NCBI RefSeq assembly: GCF_900103325.1
Contig: NZ_FMXM01000003.1
Coordinates: forward strand, 1 to 64,000
Source: Mesorhizobium qingshengii
Lineage (GTDB): Bacteria; Pseudomonadota; Alphaproteobacteria; Rhizobiales; Rhizobiaceae
Direction: 5' to 3'
DNA length: 64,000 nucleotides
Below, in pieces: positions 44,938 to 53,216 of this stretch; position 1 is the first letter of the stretch; each line of letters opens with the position of its first letter. The position numbers and the translations under genes are program-made. The notes below the pieces were generated by a model. It was not told the DNA's origin. It was given only the letters and a program-made list of their open reading frames with translations, and did no database searches.

Positions 44938-45265
44938 CCCTGGTGCCTTCGAGGATGCCGAGTTCGACCAGCAGCCAGATGCCGCCGATAATGGGTACCA
45001 GGCAGATCAGCGTCCACCAGCCCGACTTGTTCCGGTCGTGCCAGCGTTTGGCGTAGAGGGCAATCGCGAAATAGATCGATGCCAGTGCGACGAGCACGCC
45101 GATGATGCCAACCTGGCCGCCGCTGGCGGTGGTGAAACGTGTGCCGAGGATAGCGTCGAGAATGAAGGCAACAATGCCGATAACAATGAATACGCCGATG
45201 CCAGCCCAGAATTTGGCCCGATTGATGCGGCCGTCAAAACTCGTCAGCAGATACTTCCAGTCCAT
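44903..45265 (-). CDS. DUF805 family membrane protein (first copy)
   Basis: A 120-residue protein from the ATG at 45265, preceded by GGAGGGGTGAC. It has the full DUF805 layout: LLTSFDGRINRAKFWAGIGV, a long second span, then YAKRWHDRNKSGWWTLICLV. Function of the family is unknown; it is common in bacterial inner membranes. It lies 72 bases downstream of dapD. Confidence 0.85.
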   Translation of the reverse strand: MDWKYLLTSFDGRINRAKFWAGIGVFIVIGIVAFILDAILGTRFTTASGGQVGIIGVLVALASIYFAIALYAKRWHDRNKSGWWTLICLVPIIGGIWLLVELGILEGTRGANQYGPDPLA

Positions 45266-45337
45266 GTCACCCCTCCACGTTGAATCAGCGCGACCGATTG
45301 TCGCGCCGGCGGAAGGTGCGCTCGCTTTCCGCAAAGA

Positions 45338-46192
45338 TCAATCGCGCAGCAATTCGTTGATCGAGGTCTTGGAACGGGTCCTGGCGTCGACGCGCTTGAC
45401 GATGACGGCGCAGTACAGGCTGGGCCCAGGCTCACCATTGGGCAAGGGCTTGCCCGGCAGCGAGCCGGCGACGACGACGGAATTGGCCGGCACCTCGCCA
45501 TAGAAGACCTCGCCGGTGGCGCGATCGACGATCTTGGTCGACTGGCCGATGAAGACGCCCATGCCGAGCACCGAGCCCTCGCGCACGATGCAGCCCTCGA
45601 CCACTTCAGAGCGCGCGCCGATGAAGCAATTGTCCTCGATGATGGTCGGGCCGGCCTGCATCGGCTCCAGCACGCCGCCGATGCCGACGCCACCCGACAG
45701 ATGGACGTTCTTGCCGATCTGGGCGCAGGAACCGACCCCGACCCATGTGTCGATCATGGTGCCCGAGTCGACATAGGCGCCGACATTGACGAAGGACGGC
45801 ATCAGCACGGCGCCCGGCGCGATATAGGCCGAGCGGCGCACGATCGATCCCGGCACGGCGCGGAAGCCCGCCTTCTCGAAATCGACGGCGCTCCAACCGT
45901 CGAACTTCGACGGCACCTTGTCCCACCACACGGCCTGGCCTGGACCACCCTTGATGATCTCCATCGGGTTGAGCCGGAAGGACAGCAGCACCGCCTTCTT
46001 CAGCCACTGGTTGACATGCCACTTGCCGTCGGCCTGACGCTCGGCGACGCGGGCTGTGCCGCGGTCGAGCAGGTCGAGCGCCGACTGGATGGCGTCCCGC
46101 GTCTCGCCCCGGGTTGCCGTCGAAATCGTGTCGCGTTCCTCGAAGGCCTTCTCGATGGTCTTTTCGAGGCTTGCCAGATCGGCGTTCGACAT
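45338..46192 (-). CDS. dapD: Tetrahydrodipicolinate N-succinyltransferase
   Basis: Adds succinyl from succinyl-CoA in the lysine/DAP pathway, one step before DapC and two before DapE. A 284-residue protein with N-terminal helical domain and left-handed beta-helix of hexapeptide repeats ([60 protein letters not shown]), the standard DapD architecture. It starts a minus-strand group with two DUF805 genes. Confidence 0.97.
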   Translation of the reverse strand: MSNADLASLEKTIEKAFEERDTISTATRGETRDAIQSALDLLDRGTARVAERQADGKWHVNQWLKKAVLLSFRLNPMEIIKGGPGQAVWWDKVPSKFDGWSAVDFEKAGFRAVPGSIVRRSAYIAPGAVLMPSFVNVGAYVDSGTMIDTWVGVGSCAQIGKNVHLSGGVGIGGVLEPMQAGPTIIEDNCFIGARSEVVEGCIVREGSVLGMGVFIGQSTKIVDRATGEVFYGEVPANSVVVAGSLPGKPLPNGEPGPSLYCAVIVKRVDARTRSKTSINELLRD

Positions 46193-46295
46193 GAATTCGC
46201 TCCATTACCAAGCTGTTAAGGGGCTGCGCCTTAACCTGTTTTGAAAGTCGCGCGGACCCTAAGCATGCTTCGCCTGCCTAGGTCTTTGCCTGTAA

Positions 46296-46338
46296 CAGGT
46301 TCTTGTCGCAAAACCGCAGGACACTTTTGCGGAACCTG
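46296..46338. repeat. Palindromic element upstream of the LOG gene
   Basis: Outer arms CAGGTTC/GAACCTG and inner arms CGCAAAA/TTTTGCG enclose CCGCAGGACAC. The inner core CAAAACCGC...CACTTTTG is the same as in the tandem element at 55840-55955, so the two are members of one family with different outer arms. It lies in the dapD/LOG divergent gap. Confidence 0.7.
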
Positions 46339-46419
46339 CTTAAGTGAAGCCCTGGTGAGGGTCAATCGCGGCTGCGTCATGGGACGGCGCAAGTGAAGAA
46401 CTGGACGGGTAACGCAACT

Positions 46420-47259
46420 ATGACTCCTATGGAAAAGGCGGGATGGACGCCGCTGCCGCATTCGGATGAGGATCTGGAGCGGTCAAGAAGCGTGCCGGAC
46501 ACGCCGCAGACGCGGGCCGAAACATACCGGCTGGCGTGGAACGACCCCGACTTCATGACGCGGCGCGAACTGCGCGCGGTCAGGCTGCAGCTCGAACTCT
46601 TGAAACCGGAAATGATCCTGGCCGAGCGCGGCATCCGTTCGACGGTGATCCTGTTCGGCGGCGCGCGCCTGCCCGAGCCCGGTGGCGCGGCCTGGGCGGC
46701 CAAGAACGAGACGCAGAAGAAGAACCTCGAGGAAAACAGCAAATACTACGAGGAGGCGCGCAAATTCGCCCGCCTCTGCTCGCAGCAGTCGGCTGCCTCA
46801 TACTACCGCGAGTATGTCGTGGTGACCGGCGGCGGGCCCGGCGTGATGGAAGCCGGCAACCGTGGCGCCGACGATGTCGGGGCGCCGTCGATCGGCCTCA
46901 ACATCGTGCTGCCGCACGAGCAGGCGCCGAACGCCTATGTGACGCCGGAGCTCTGCTTCAACTTCCACTATTTCGCCATCCGCAAGATGCATTTCGTCAT
47001 GCGCGCCAAGGCCGTGGCGGTGTTTCCCGGCGGCTTCGGCACGATGGACGAGTTCTTCGAGACGTTGACCCTGATCCAGACCGGACGCATGGAGCGCGTG
47101 CCGGTGATCCTGTTCGGCAAATCCTTCTGGAAACGGGTGATCGACCTCGACTTCCTCGCCGAACAGGGCACGATCAGCCCTGGCGACCAGGACATCATCG
47201 ATTTCGTCGACACCGCCGACGAGGCCTGGGGGATCATCAGCCGCTTCTACAATCTGTGA
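46420..47259 (+). CDS. LOG-family protein (cytokinin-activating/TIGR00730 type)
   Basis: A 279-residue protein with the two LOG signatures, VVTGGGPGVMEAGNRGA (about residues 137-153) and VFPGGFGTMDEFFETLT (about 209-225). These form the nucleotide-monophosphate phosphoribohydrolase site. It is longer than plant-type LOG (about 190) by an N-terminal helical region. The ATG at 46420 is preferred to the in-frame GTG at 46393. LOG-type enzymes release cytokinin base from the nucleotide; other nucleotide substrates are possible. Confidence 0.9.
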   Translation: MTPMEKAGWTPLPHSDEDLERSRSVPDTPQTRAETYRLAWNDPDFMTRRELRAVRLQLELLKPEMILAERGIRSTVILFGGARLPEPGGAAWAAKNETQKKNLEENSKYYEEARKFARLCSQQSAASYYREYVVVTGGGPGVMEAGNRGADDVGAPSIGLNIVLPHEQAPNAYVTPELCFNFHYFAIRKMHFVMRAKAVAVFPGGFGTMDEFFETLTLIQTGRMERVPVILFGKSFWKRVIDLDFLAEQGTISPGDQDIIDFVDTADEAWGIISRFYNL

Positions 47260-47275
47260 GAGCGTGGCGGAGTCC

Positions 47276-47315
47276 TTTGCGGGCCGGCATCACCTGAATA
47301 TCGGCAACCCTCAGG
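47276..47315. repeat. 40-base repeat covering the stop codon of the HAD hydrolase gene, copy 1
   Basis: This 40-base stretch, beginning TTTGCGGGCCGGCATCACCT, is 35/40 identical to 54891-54930. In both copies the minus-strand gene's stop codon lies at the same offset (bases 36-38). Confidence 0.8.
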
Positions 47316-48018
47316 CAGCGACCTCGACGATCGCCGTCAGGAAGCCGGCGAGATCGTCGGTGACGAAATCGACATCGTCTTCCTGGGCAGGATCGCGCTC
47401 CCAGATTTCGGAAAAGGTCGGCTCGAAATTGCGCGGCACCACGAGCACCGTGGTCATGCCCAGCGACTTCGGCACCGAAAGGTTGCGGGCAAGATCCTCG
47501 AACATCACCGCATTGTGGCCGGTGACGGCGTGGAGCTCCGCGAACTTCTCGTAGGTCTGGCGCGCCGGCTTGGGATTGAGCCCGGCGGCGACGATGTCGA
47601 AGATATCGTCGAAATGGTCGAGGATGCCGAGTTGGCGTGCCGTGCGCTCGGCGTGCTTGCGGTCGCCATTGGTGAAGATGAACTTGCGGCCCGGAAGCTG
47701 GCGGATGGCGGTGCCGAGAACGGGATCGGGCACCAGCCATGAATAGTCGATGTCATGCACCTTCTCGAGGAAGTCGTCGGGGTCGATGCCGTGGCGCGTC
47801 ATCAGCCCGTTCAGCGTCGTGCCGTATTCGCGGTAGAGCTCCTTCTGCAGCTTGCGCGCCTCGTCGCGCGGCAGTGCCAGGAGCTCGCCGACATAGGCGG
47901 TCATCTTGACGTCGATCTGCGAGAACAGATTCGAATGGTGCGGATAAAGCGTGTTGTCGAGGTCGAACACCCAGTCGGTGACGTGAGCGAAGCGGGCGGG
48001 ATCGGGGAACGTTGTCAT
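47311..48018 (-). CDS. HAD-family pyrimidine 5'-nucleotidase
   Basis: A 235-residue HAD hydrolase of the SDT1/pyrimidine 5'-nucleotidase type, start at 48018. The nucleophile aspartate is in WVFDLDNTLYPHHSNLF (about residues 16-32), motif II in FIFTNGDRKHAERTARQLGI and motif IV near VMFEDLARNLSVPKSLGMTT. In rhizobia such a gene is usually found near argB and dapD, as here. Its last codon lies in a 40-base repeat. Confidence 0.9.
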   Translation of the reverse strand: MTTFPDPARFAHVTDWVFDLDNTLYPHHSNLFSQIDVKMTAYVGELLALPRDEARKLQKELYREYGTTLNGLMTRHGIDPDDFLEKVHDIDYSWLVPDPVLGTAIRQLPGRKFIFTNGDRKHAERTARQLGILDHFDDIFDIVAAGLNPKPARQTYEKFAELHAVTGHNAVMFEDLARNLSVPKSLGMTTVLVVPRNFEPTFSEIWERDPAQEDDVDFVTDDLAGFLTAIVEVAA

Positions 48019-48179
48019 GGGCTCCTTATGGCATGAAACGGACACTCTGAAAGCGACTTTATCCACAACCTATGCGCGTCGAGAGGGCAGAAAATGCCGT
48101 CACGATTCAAATTTTAGACATCCGGGAAAGGTGGCCTTCAGGGCTTGCTGGCAGAGAGACAATCCTGTGGGAGCAAGCG

Positions 48180-48941
48180 ATGAGTCGTATATTTCTGAAG
48201 TCCGCCGCGATCGCCTTCGCCTCCGTCGCCGCCTCTCTTCTGCTGACGCTGATCATCGTTCCGGCAATGGGATTTCCCATCAACAGGACGATCTGGCTGA
48301 CCTCGACGGTTTGCCCGCTCGTCATTGCGTGGATCGCCGGCGCCAGCACATTCTGGCAGAGCGACAGGCTGAAGAACGCGCATCGCGATCTCGCCCGGGC
48401 GCACGCCCAGCTCGCCGCCGCGCATCGCCGCCTCGAGGAAAAGGCGAGCCGCGACGACATGACCGGCATGCTCAACCGGGAGAGCTTCTTTGCCGCACTC
48501 GATGGCTCCAGGCGCAAGTCCGATCGTGGCGCGTTGCTGATCATCGACGCCGACCATTTCAAGAGGATCAACGACAGCTTTGGCCACCTGACCGGCGATG
48601 ACGCGTTGCTTTTGATCGCCAGCGCGATCGAGCGCGGCGTGCGCAGCGGCGATGTGCTCGGCCGCATCGGCGGCGAGGAGTTCGGCGCCTTCCTGGTCGG
48701 CGCCACCGAACAGGAGGCCAAGCGCGTCGCCGAGCGCATCCGCCGCGAAGTCGAACTGATCCGGTTCCGGCCCATCGACGAGCGGACCATTCCGCTCACT
48801 GTCAGCATCGGCGGCACCGTCTGCGGCGCGGAGGCCAACGTTTCGGACCTGATGCGTGCCGCCGACCGGCGCCTTTACCGGGCCAAGCACGGGGGCCGCA
48901 ATCTGACGATCCTCGACACGGATATCTCCGCGGCGGCGTGA
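48180..48941 (+). CDS. Membrane-anchored diguanylate cyclase
   Basis: A 253-residue protein, start at 48180 after GTGGGAG. Two N-terminal membrane spans (about 9-30 and 38-56) are followed by a short coiled coil and a GGDEF domain. The active site reads GGEEF (164-168), the active variant, and R155-S-G-D158 is a correctly placed RxxD inhibitory site. It makes cyclic di-GMP and is likely product-inhibited. The sensor part is minimal. Confidence 0.92.
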   Translation: MSRIFLKSAAIAFASVAASLLLTLIIVPAMGFPINRTIWLTSTVCPLVIAWIAGASTFWQSDRLKNAHRDLARAHAQLAAAHRRLEEKASRDDMTGMLNRESFFAALDGSRRKSDRGALLIIDADHFKRINDSFGHLTGDDALLLIASAIERGVRSGDVLGRIGGEEFGAFLVGATEQEAKRVAERIRREVELIRFRPIDERTIPLTVSIGGTVCGAEANVSDLMRAADRRLYRAKHGGRNLTILDTDISAAA

Positions 48942-49128
48942 TTAGTCCGCCGATCCGGTACAACCGGCCTGTTAACGAATTTCTAACCCTGTTTGCATCC
49001 GGTTGCACCGTTTACCCGGTTTTTCGCTGACTTGCGGGCAAGCTTGGCACGAAATTGGCTTTTCCTTCAGGGCATGTGCCGTTCAGGGAATGCCATGCGC
49101 AGTCGAGGCCCCCATCGAGAGACCTGTC

Positions 49129-49311
49129 ATGAGTTTCTTCAAGAAAATATCGCGCCGCACGATCGTGCAGGCGCTGATCGCGCTGCCTGCCCTGTCACTG
49201 TTCCGCAAGCTGCCTGATGCCAACGCTTCCGATGGCGATCCATCCCACGCCGACCCGAATGAAATCGTGGAGGTCAATGGTTGGATCCTGAAGCGGAGCG
49301 ACCTGGCATGA
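49129..49311 (+). CDS. 60-residue Tat-leader small protein coupled to a GMC oxidoreductase
   Basis: Start at ATG 49129. The peptide opens with a twin-arginine-like leader (KKISRRTIVQALIALPALSL, residues about 5-24) and ends with EIVEVNGWILKRSDLA. Its stop overlaps the start of the GMC oxidoreductase gene (ATGA). In membrane-bound GMC dehydrogenases a Tat-signal small subunit pilots the large subunit to the periplasm; those are much longer (150-250 residues). The short mature part here may only bind and guide the enzyme. Confidence 0.75.
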   Translation: MSFFKKISRRTIVQALIALPALSLFRKLPDANASDGDPSHADPNEIVEVNGWILKRSDLA

Positions 49312-50747
49312 TCTTCGACAGCTACGAGGCGTATCGCGCCACCAGCTTCAAGCCGAAGGTCTGCATCCTCGGCTCCGGACCGGCCGGCACCACAATCGCC
49401 CGCAAGCTTGGCGCCGCAGGCATTCCGGTCGTGGTGCTGGAGGCTGGATCGAGGGAGTTCAGCGACGAATCGCAGGATTTCTACCGTGGCACCACGGTCG
49501 GGGATTTCTATTTCGATCTCGACATCACCCGGCTGCGCTTCATGGGCGGCAGCTCGAACCACTGGGCCGGCTGGTGCCGCGTCCTCGACAAACAGGATTT
49601 CGAGCCAAAGGCCTGGGCACCCGATACCGGCTGGCCGATCCGCCGCGCCGATATCGAACCCTATTTGCCGGAGGTGCACGATATCCTCGAACTTCCCGAT
49701 TTCCGGCCGGATGTGCCGATCTCGGACGACATTCGCTGGGTGCAGCTGATCAAGAGCCCGGCGGTGCGTTTTGCTGAAAAATTCTCCGACGAGCTCGACA
49801 AGAGCAGGAACATCGCGGTCGTGCTCAACACCTATGCCACCGAGCTTGCCGGCGACGGCAAGCGAGTGACAGGCGCGAGGCTGTGGTCGAACGGACAGGA
49901 TGCCGGCTTATTCAGCGCCGACTATTTCATTGTCTGCACCGGCGGACTGGAGAATTCGCGGCTGCTTCTATGGTCGAACCAGCGCTCGAACGGTGGCGTC
50001 GTGCCGAATGCGACGGCGCTTGGCCGCTACTGGATGGAACACCCGACCTTCGAGGGCGGCAATGCCATCCTGGCCGACTATGGCGAGTTCGAGGTCGATG
50101 CCGTCAACGAGGCCTTCTTCTCGCCGACGCTGGCCGCCATGGAGCGCCTGCGGATCATGAATTTCGGCATCAGGCTGATCGAGACGCCTTATGCCGGGAT
50201 CAAGCACGTGATCGCCGACCTCGCCTGCACGGCACCCGACATGGCCGAGTGGGTCGCCTATCAGCTCAGCCAGAACCTGCGCTGTGCGGCCCAGCTCTAT
50301 GTCGCGTGGGAACAGGCGCCGCTGGCCTCCAACCAGATCGAACTGTCGAAGACCGATGTCGACCATGCCGGCGTGCCTCGCATCGAGCTGCACTGGAAGA
50401 AATCGGAGCTGGAACGCCGCACGCTTGTCGAAGGCCTGAAGCTGTTCGGCACGACACTCATCGAGAAGGATCTCGGTCGTGTTCGTCTCATGGACTGGAT
50501 TGCCAACGGCGAGGATTACCCGACCGACGAGGAGACAGCGGGGCACCATCACATGGGCGGCACGCGCATGGGCACCGACGTCACCAAGAGCGTGGTGGAC
50601 GCCAACTGCAAGGTGCACGGCATGGACAATCTCTATGTCGGCGGCTCCTCGGTGTTCTGCACATCCGGTCAAGCCAACCCGACGACGACGATTACCGCGC
50701 TGGCCTGCCGGCTGGGCGAACATCTGAGCAAGGTGGTCGCCGTCTGA
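49308..50747 (+). CDS. GMC-family oxidoreductase
   Basis: A 479-residue FAD enzyme. The dinucleotide-binding motif is VCILGSGPAGTTIARKLGAA (about 18-37), GGSSNHWAGWC (about 80-90) contacts flavin, and the C-terminal GMC_oxred_C block is GHHHMGGTRMGTDVTKSVVD and GSSVFCTSGQANPTTTITAL. It has no signal peptide of its own, which fits co-export with the Tat-leader protein encoded just before it. Likely an alcohol, sugar or polyol dehydrogenase; the substrate is unknown. Confidence 0.9.
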   Translation: MIFDSYEAYRATSFKPKVCILGSGPAGTTIARKLGAAGIPVVVLEAGSREFSDESQDFYRGTTVGDFYFDLDITRLRFMGGSSNHWAGWCRVLDKQDFEPKAWAPDTGWPIRRADIEPYLPEVHDILELPDFRPDVPISDDIRWVQLIKSPAVRFAEKFSDELDKSRNIAVVLNTYATELAGDGKRVTGARLWSNGQDAGLFSADYFIVCTGGLENSRLLLWSNQRSNGGVVPNATALGRYWMEHPTFEGGNAILADYGEFEVDAVNEAFFSPTLAAMERLRIMNFGIRLIETPYAGIKHVIADLACTAPDMAEWVAYQLSQNLRCAAQLYVAWEQAPLASNQIELSKTDVDHAGVPRIELHWKKSELERRTLVEGLKLFGTTLIEKDLGRVRLMDWIANGEDYPTDEETAGHHHMGGTRMGTDVTKSVVDANCKVHGMDNLYVGGSSVFCTSGQANPTTTITALACRLGEHLSKVVAV

Positions 50748-50792
50748 GCGGCTTTCCGCGGCAAGCTCGTCCCTGCCGTTGCAACGTCATGC

Positions 50793-50820
50793 CTGCCGGC
50801 GCCGCTAGCGGCACCGGCAG
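50793..50820. terminator. Near-perfect 28-base palindrome between convergent genes
   Basis: CTGCCGGCGCCGCT and AGCGGCACCGGCAG pair with a single mismatch. It sits 46 bases after the GMC stop and 16 bases after the stop of the convergent 55-residue gene. A bidirectional terminator or processing signal is likely, although no U tract follows. Confidence 0.5.
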
Positions 50821-50835
50821 AACCCCGGCATGGTC

Positions 50836-51003
50836 TCAAAAACCGTAGACGGCGATGCGCAGCAGCACGGCAGCGGCGGCCAGCGCCACAAGCAGAATGC
50901 CGAGGCCGATGGGGGAGCCCCAGCCGTACCATTCCATCGCCAGCTTGGCGTATTTGAGCTCCTCCTCATGCGAGAGGGGCTGCCGCTGTTGAATCAAGCT
51001 CAT
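50836..51003 (-). CDS. 55-residue membrane protein of unknown function
   Basis: Start at ATG 51003, with GGAG 6 bases upstream. The N-terminal half is charged (EEELKYAKLAMEWYG), the C-terminal half is one membrane span (PIGLGILLVALAAAAVLLRI) with a short tail. No family is recognised. It is divergent from a MarR gene, and the shared 94-base region contains a perfect palindrome, so expression is probably MarR-controlled. Confidence 0.75.
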   Translation of the reverse strand: MSLIQQRQPLSHEEELKYAKLAMEWYGWGSPIGLGILLVALAAAAVLLRIAVYGF

Positions 51004-51068
51004 TTTTCACTCCTGGTCGGCGGCTCGCTCTTGCCTTGTCCGAGTCGGAGCCGCATATTGCTGTTACA

Positions 51069-51083
51069 GTCTAAATGTTAGAC
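51069..51083. promoter_or_regulatory. Perfect palindromic MarR operator candidate
   Basis: GTCTAA-ATG-TTAGAC is a perfect 6-3-6 inverted repeat, 14 bases upstream of the MarR start codon and 65 bases upstream of the divergent small membrane protein gene. Size and symmetry are typical of MarR sites. Confidence 0.65.
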
Positions 51084-51097
51084 GGATAGATAATTAG

Positions 51098-51598
51098 ATG
51101 ATCGAAGTAAATTCGTCAAGCGAGAATCGCGACGAGATGACGAGGGCAATCGGCCTAGCCATCATGCAATGGCAGGACGCGACGCAGGCCTATGACGAAG
51201 CGGTGGGGGCGAGGCTCGGGCTGAACATGGCTGAACGCCATTGCATCGGGCTGCTCCATGGCGGCCCGCAATCGGCCGGCGCGGTCGCGACCGCGACCGG
51301 GTTGACGCCGGCCGCGGTGACCGCGCTGATCGACCGGCTGGAGGCGCGCGGCCTGCTGACGCGCACGCGCAGTCTGGAAGACAGGCGCAAGGTGGTGATA
51401 GAGGCGACCGAGGCGACGCGGGAACTGTCGGAGCGCTATTACGGCGCCATATCGCGGGAAGGCGAAAAGGTCATCGCCACCTTCAGCGACGCCGAACTCG
51501 CCACCATATCGCGCTTCGTCAACGCCACGCTCGACCTGCAGCGCGACCAGTTGGCGCGACTGAAGGCCGAGGGGCCGGACACCCCAAACGGGCGATAG
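51098..51598 (+). CDS. MarR-family transcriptional regulator
   Basis: A 166-residue winged-helix protein with HTH at QSAGAVATATGLTPAAVTAL and wing at RSLEDRRKVVIEATEATREL. It is divergent from the 55-residue membrane protein, with an operator-like palindrome between them. It probably represses itself and the small protein, with an unknown ligand. Confidence 0.9.
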   Translation: MIEVNSSSENRDEMTRAIGLAIMQWQDATQAYDEAVGARLGLNMAERHCIGLLHGGPQSAGAVATATGLTPAAVTALIDRLEARGLLTRTRSLEDRRKVVIEATEATRELSERYYGAISREGEKVIATFSDAELATISRFVNATLDLQRDQLARLKAEGPDTPNGR

Positions 51599-51652
51599 GG
51601 GCGCCGATGGCTCCCGCCCCATTTGGGGCGGGAGATCGCGACACGCGGAAAG

Positions 51653-52489
51653 CTAGACCGTGGCCGGGTCGAGCGCCGGCTGGCCCTTGCGACGCGCGAC
51701 GATCGCCGCGAAATCGGCGGTCTGGAAAGCATCGCGCAAGGCATCGAAGGACGGCAGCACGAAATAGGCGCGCTGGAACTTGTCGATCTCGTAGCCGGTG
51801 CGCATCACGGTTTCGAGGTCGAAGGGCACGTGATGGGCATCCTTGCTTTCGACGGCAAACTGCAATTCGGTAAAGGACGACATCAGACCGGCGCCAAAGG
51901 CCTTCAGCGGCTGGCCGCTCTCCTGCATCAGGCCATACTCGGCCGTGTACCAGTAGAGCCGGGTGATCATCTCGTCGCCACCCAGCGCGATGATGTCGCC
52001 GGCCTTCTTGCCATACATCTGCATGAAGTCGGCGAACACCGGTTGCGACAGCACCGGCACGTGGCCGAAGAAGTCGTGGAACATGTCTGGCTCTACGATG
52101 TAGTCGAGTTCCTGCCTAGTCCGCAGCCAGTTGGTGACCGGGAAGCGGCGGTTGGCGAGATGGTCGAAGAAGGGCGCCGCGGGAATGAGACCCGGCACGG
52201 CGACGATCTCCCAGCCGGTCAGTTCGCGCAGCTTGGCGCTGACCTCCTCGAAGTCGGGGATGCGGTCGAGAAGGCCGAGTTTTTCGACACCGTCGAGATA
52301 GGAGTGGTGGGCGAGCTTGTGGGTCAGTTTGGTCTGGCGGTCGCACAGCGTGCGCCACACCGCCTGTTCCTCGGCGCTGTAGTCGTAACCCTGCGCCACG
52401 GTGAAGTCGGCACGGCAGACCGAATAGTCGCCGCGCAACCCTTGCGCCGCGCAATCGCGGGCGTATTCGGCAACGCTCATCGTCGTCAT
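51653..52489 (-). CDS. phhA: Phenylalanine 4-monooxygenase
   Basis: Hydroxylates phenylalanine to tyrosine using a pterin cofactor and oxygen. A 278-residue single-domain bacterial form. The iron ligands are visible as two histidines in EPDMFHDFFGHVP (about residues 136-148) and the glutamate in YWYTAEYGLM (about 179-188). It is divergent from an Lrp-type regulator, as often seen for phhA in rhizobia and others. Confidence 0.96.
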   Translation of the reverse strand: MTTMSVAEYARDCAAQGLRGDYSVCRADFTVAQGYDYSAEEQAVWRTLCDRQTKLTHKLAHHSYLDGVEKLGLLDRIPDFEEVSAKLRELTGWEIVAVPGLIPAAPFFDHLANRRFPVTNWLRTRQELDYIVEPDMFHDFFGHVPVLSQPVFADFMQMYGKKAGDIIALGGDEMITRLYWYTAEYGLMQESGQPLKAFGAGLMSSFTELQFAVESKDAHHVPFDLETVMRTGYEIDKFQRAYFVLPSFDALRDAFQTADFAAIVARRKGQPALDPATV

Positions 52490-52629
52490 GGTTTTTCTCC
52501 TCGCAAATCATGAGTGGCGAATGATGCCATCAGGCTAACCGGATCCGCCGAGGCAAATCGGTTTTGATGATGGCTCGAACGGAATATTCGAGATAACATC
52601 CACTCAATTAGTGCATCCACGGAGTGAAA

Positions 52630-53106
52630 ATGCCTCAATTCGATGATTTCGAGATCAAGATGCTCGATGTCCTGCAACGCGATGGACGCAAGCCCGTCTC
52701 CGAGCTGGCGCAAGAGATCGGCCTGTCGACGACGCCGTGCGCGCGGCGTTTCGAGGCGCTGCAGGATGCCGGCATCATCAAGGGCTTTGCCGCGGTGATC
52801 AGCCGCCGGGCGGTCGGCCTGATGGTCGAGGTGTTCATCCAGGTTCGCCTTGTCAGTCACAGCGACGGCTCGCCCGAAACCTTCATTGCAGCCGTGCAGC
52901 GCATGGACGAGGTGTCCTCGTGCTGGACGATGACCGGCGACCATGATTTCCTGCTGCATGTCATGGTGCCGTCGGTCGACGAGCTCAATGCCTTCGTCAT
53001 GCACCGGCTGATGCGACTCGACGGCGTGCGCGACGTGCACACGCAACTGGTGCTGCAGAACATCAAGGGCCCCGGCCACGTGCCGCTCGGCCATCTCAGG
53101 CGATGA
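52630..53106 (+). CDS. Lrp/AsnC-family regulator, divergent from phhA
   Basis: A 158-residue protein starting at ATG 52630, which has GGAG 5 bases upstream (a GTG at 52624 also is in frame). N-terminal HTH (VSELAQEIGLSTTPCARRFE) and C-terminal RAM/AsnC ligand domain (about 65-145). By position it likely activates phhA in response to an aromatic amino acid. The next gene on the same strand is 110 bases downstream. Confidence 0.92.
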   Translation: MPQFDDFEIKMLDVLQRDGRKPVSELAQEIGLSTTPCARRFEALQDAGIIKGFAAVISRRAVGLMVEVFIQVRLVSHSDGSPETFIAAVQRMDEVSSCWTMTGDHDFLLHVMVPSVDELNAFVMHRLMRLDGVRDVHTQLVLQNIKGPGHVPLGHLRR

Positions 53107-53216
53107 TGGTGCTCGGCATTCCTGCGGAAAAGCTGCACGCAAACTGCTGAAACGGGCCAAGCGCGCGTCCATATCGCCGGCCAGCATGCGCGGACCAACT
53201 TCCCAGGAGGTCCGCC

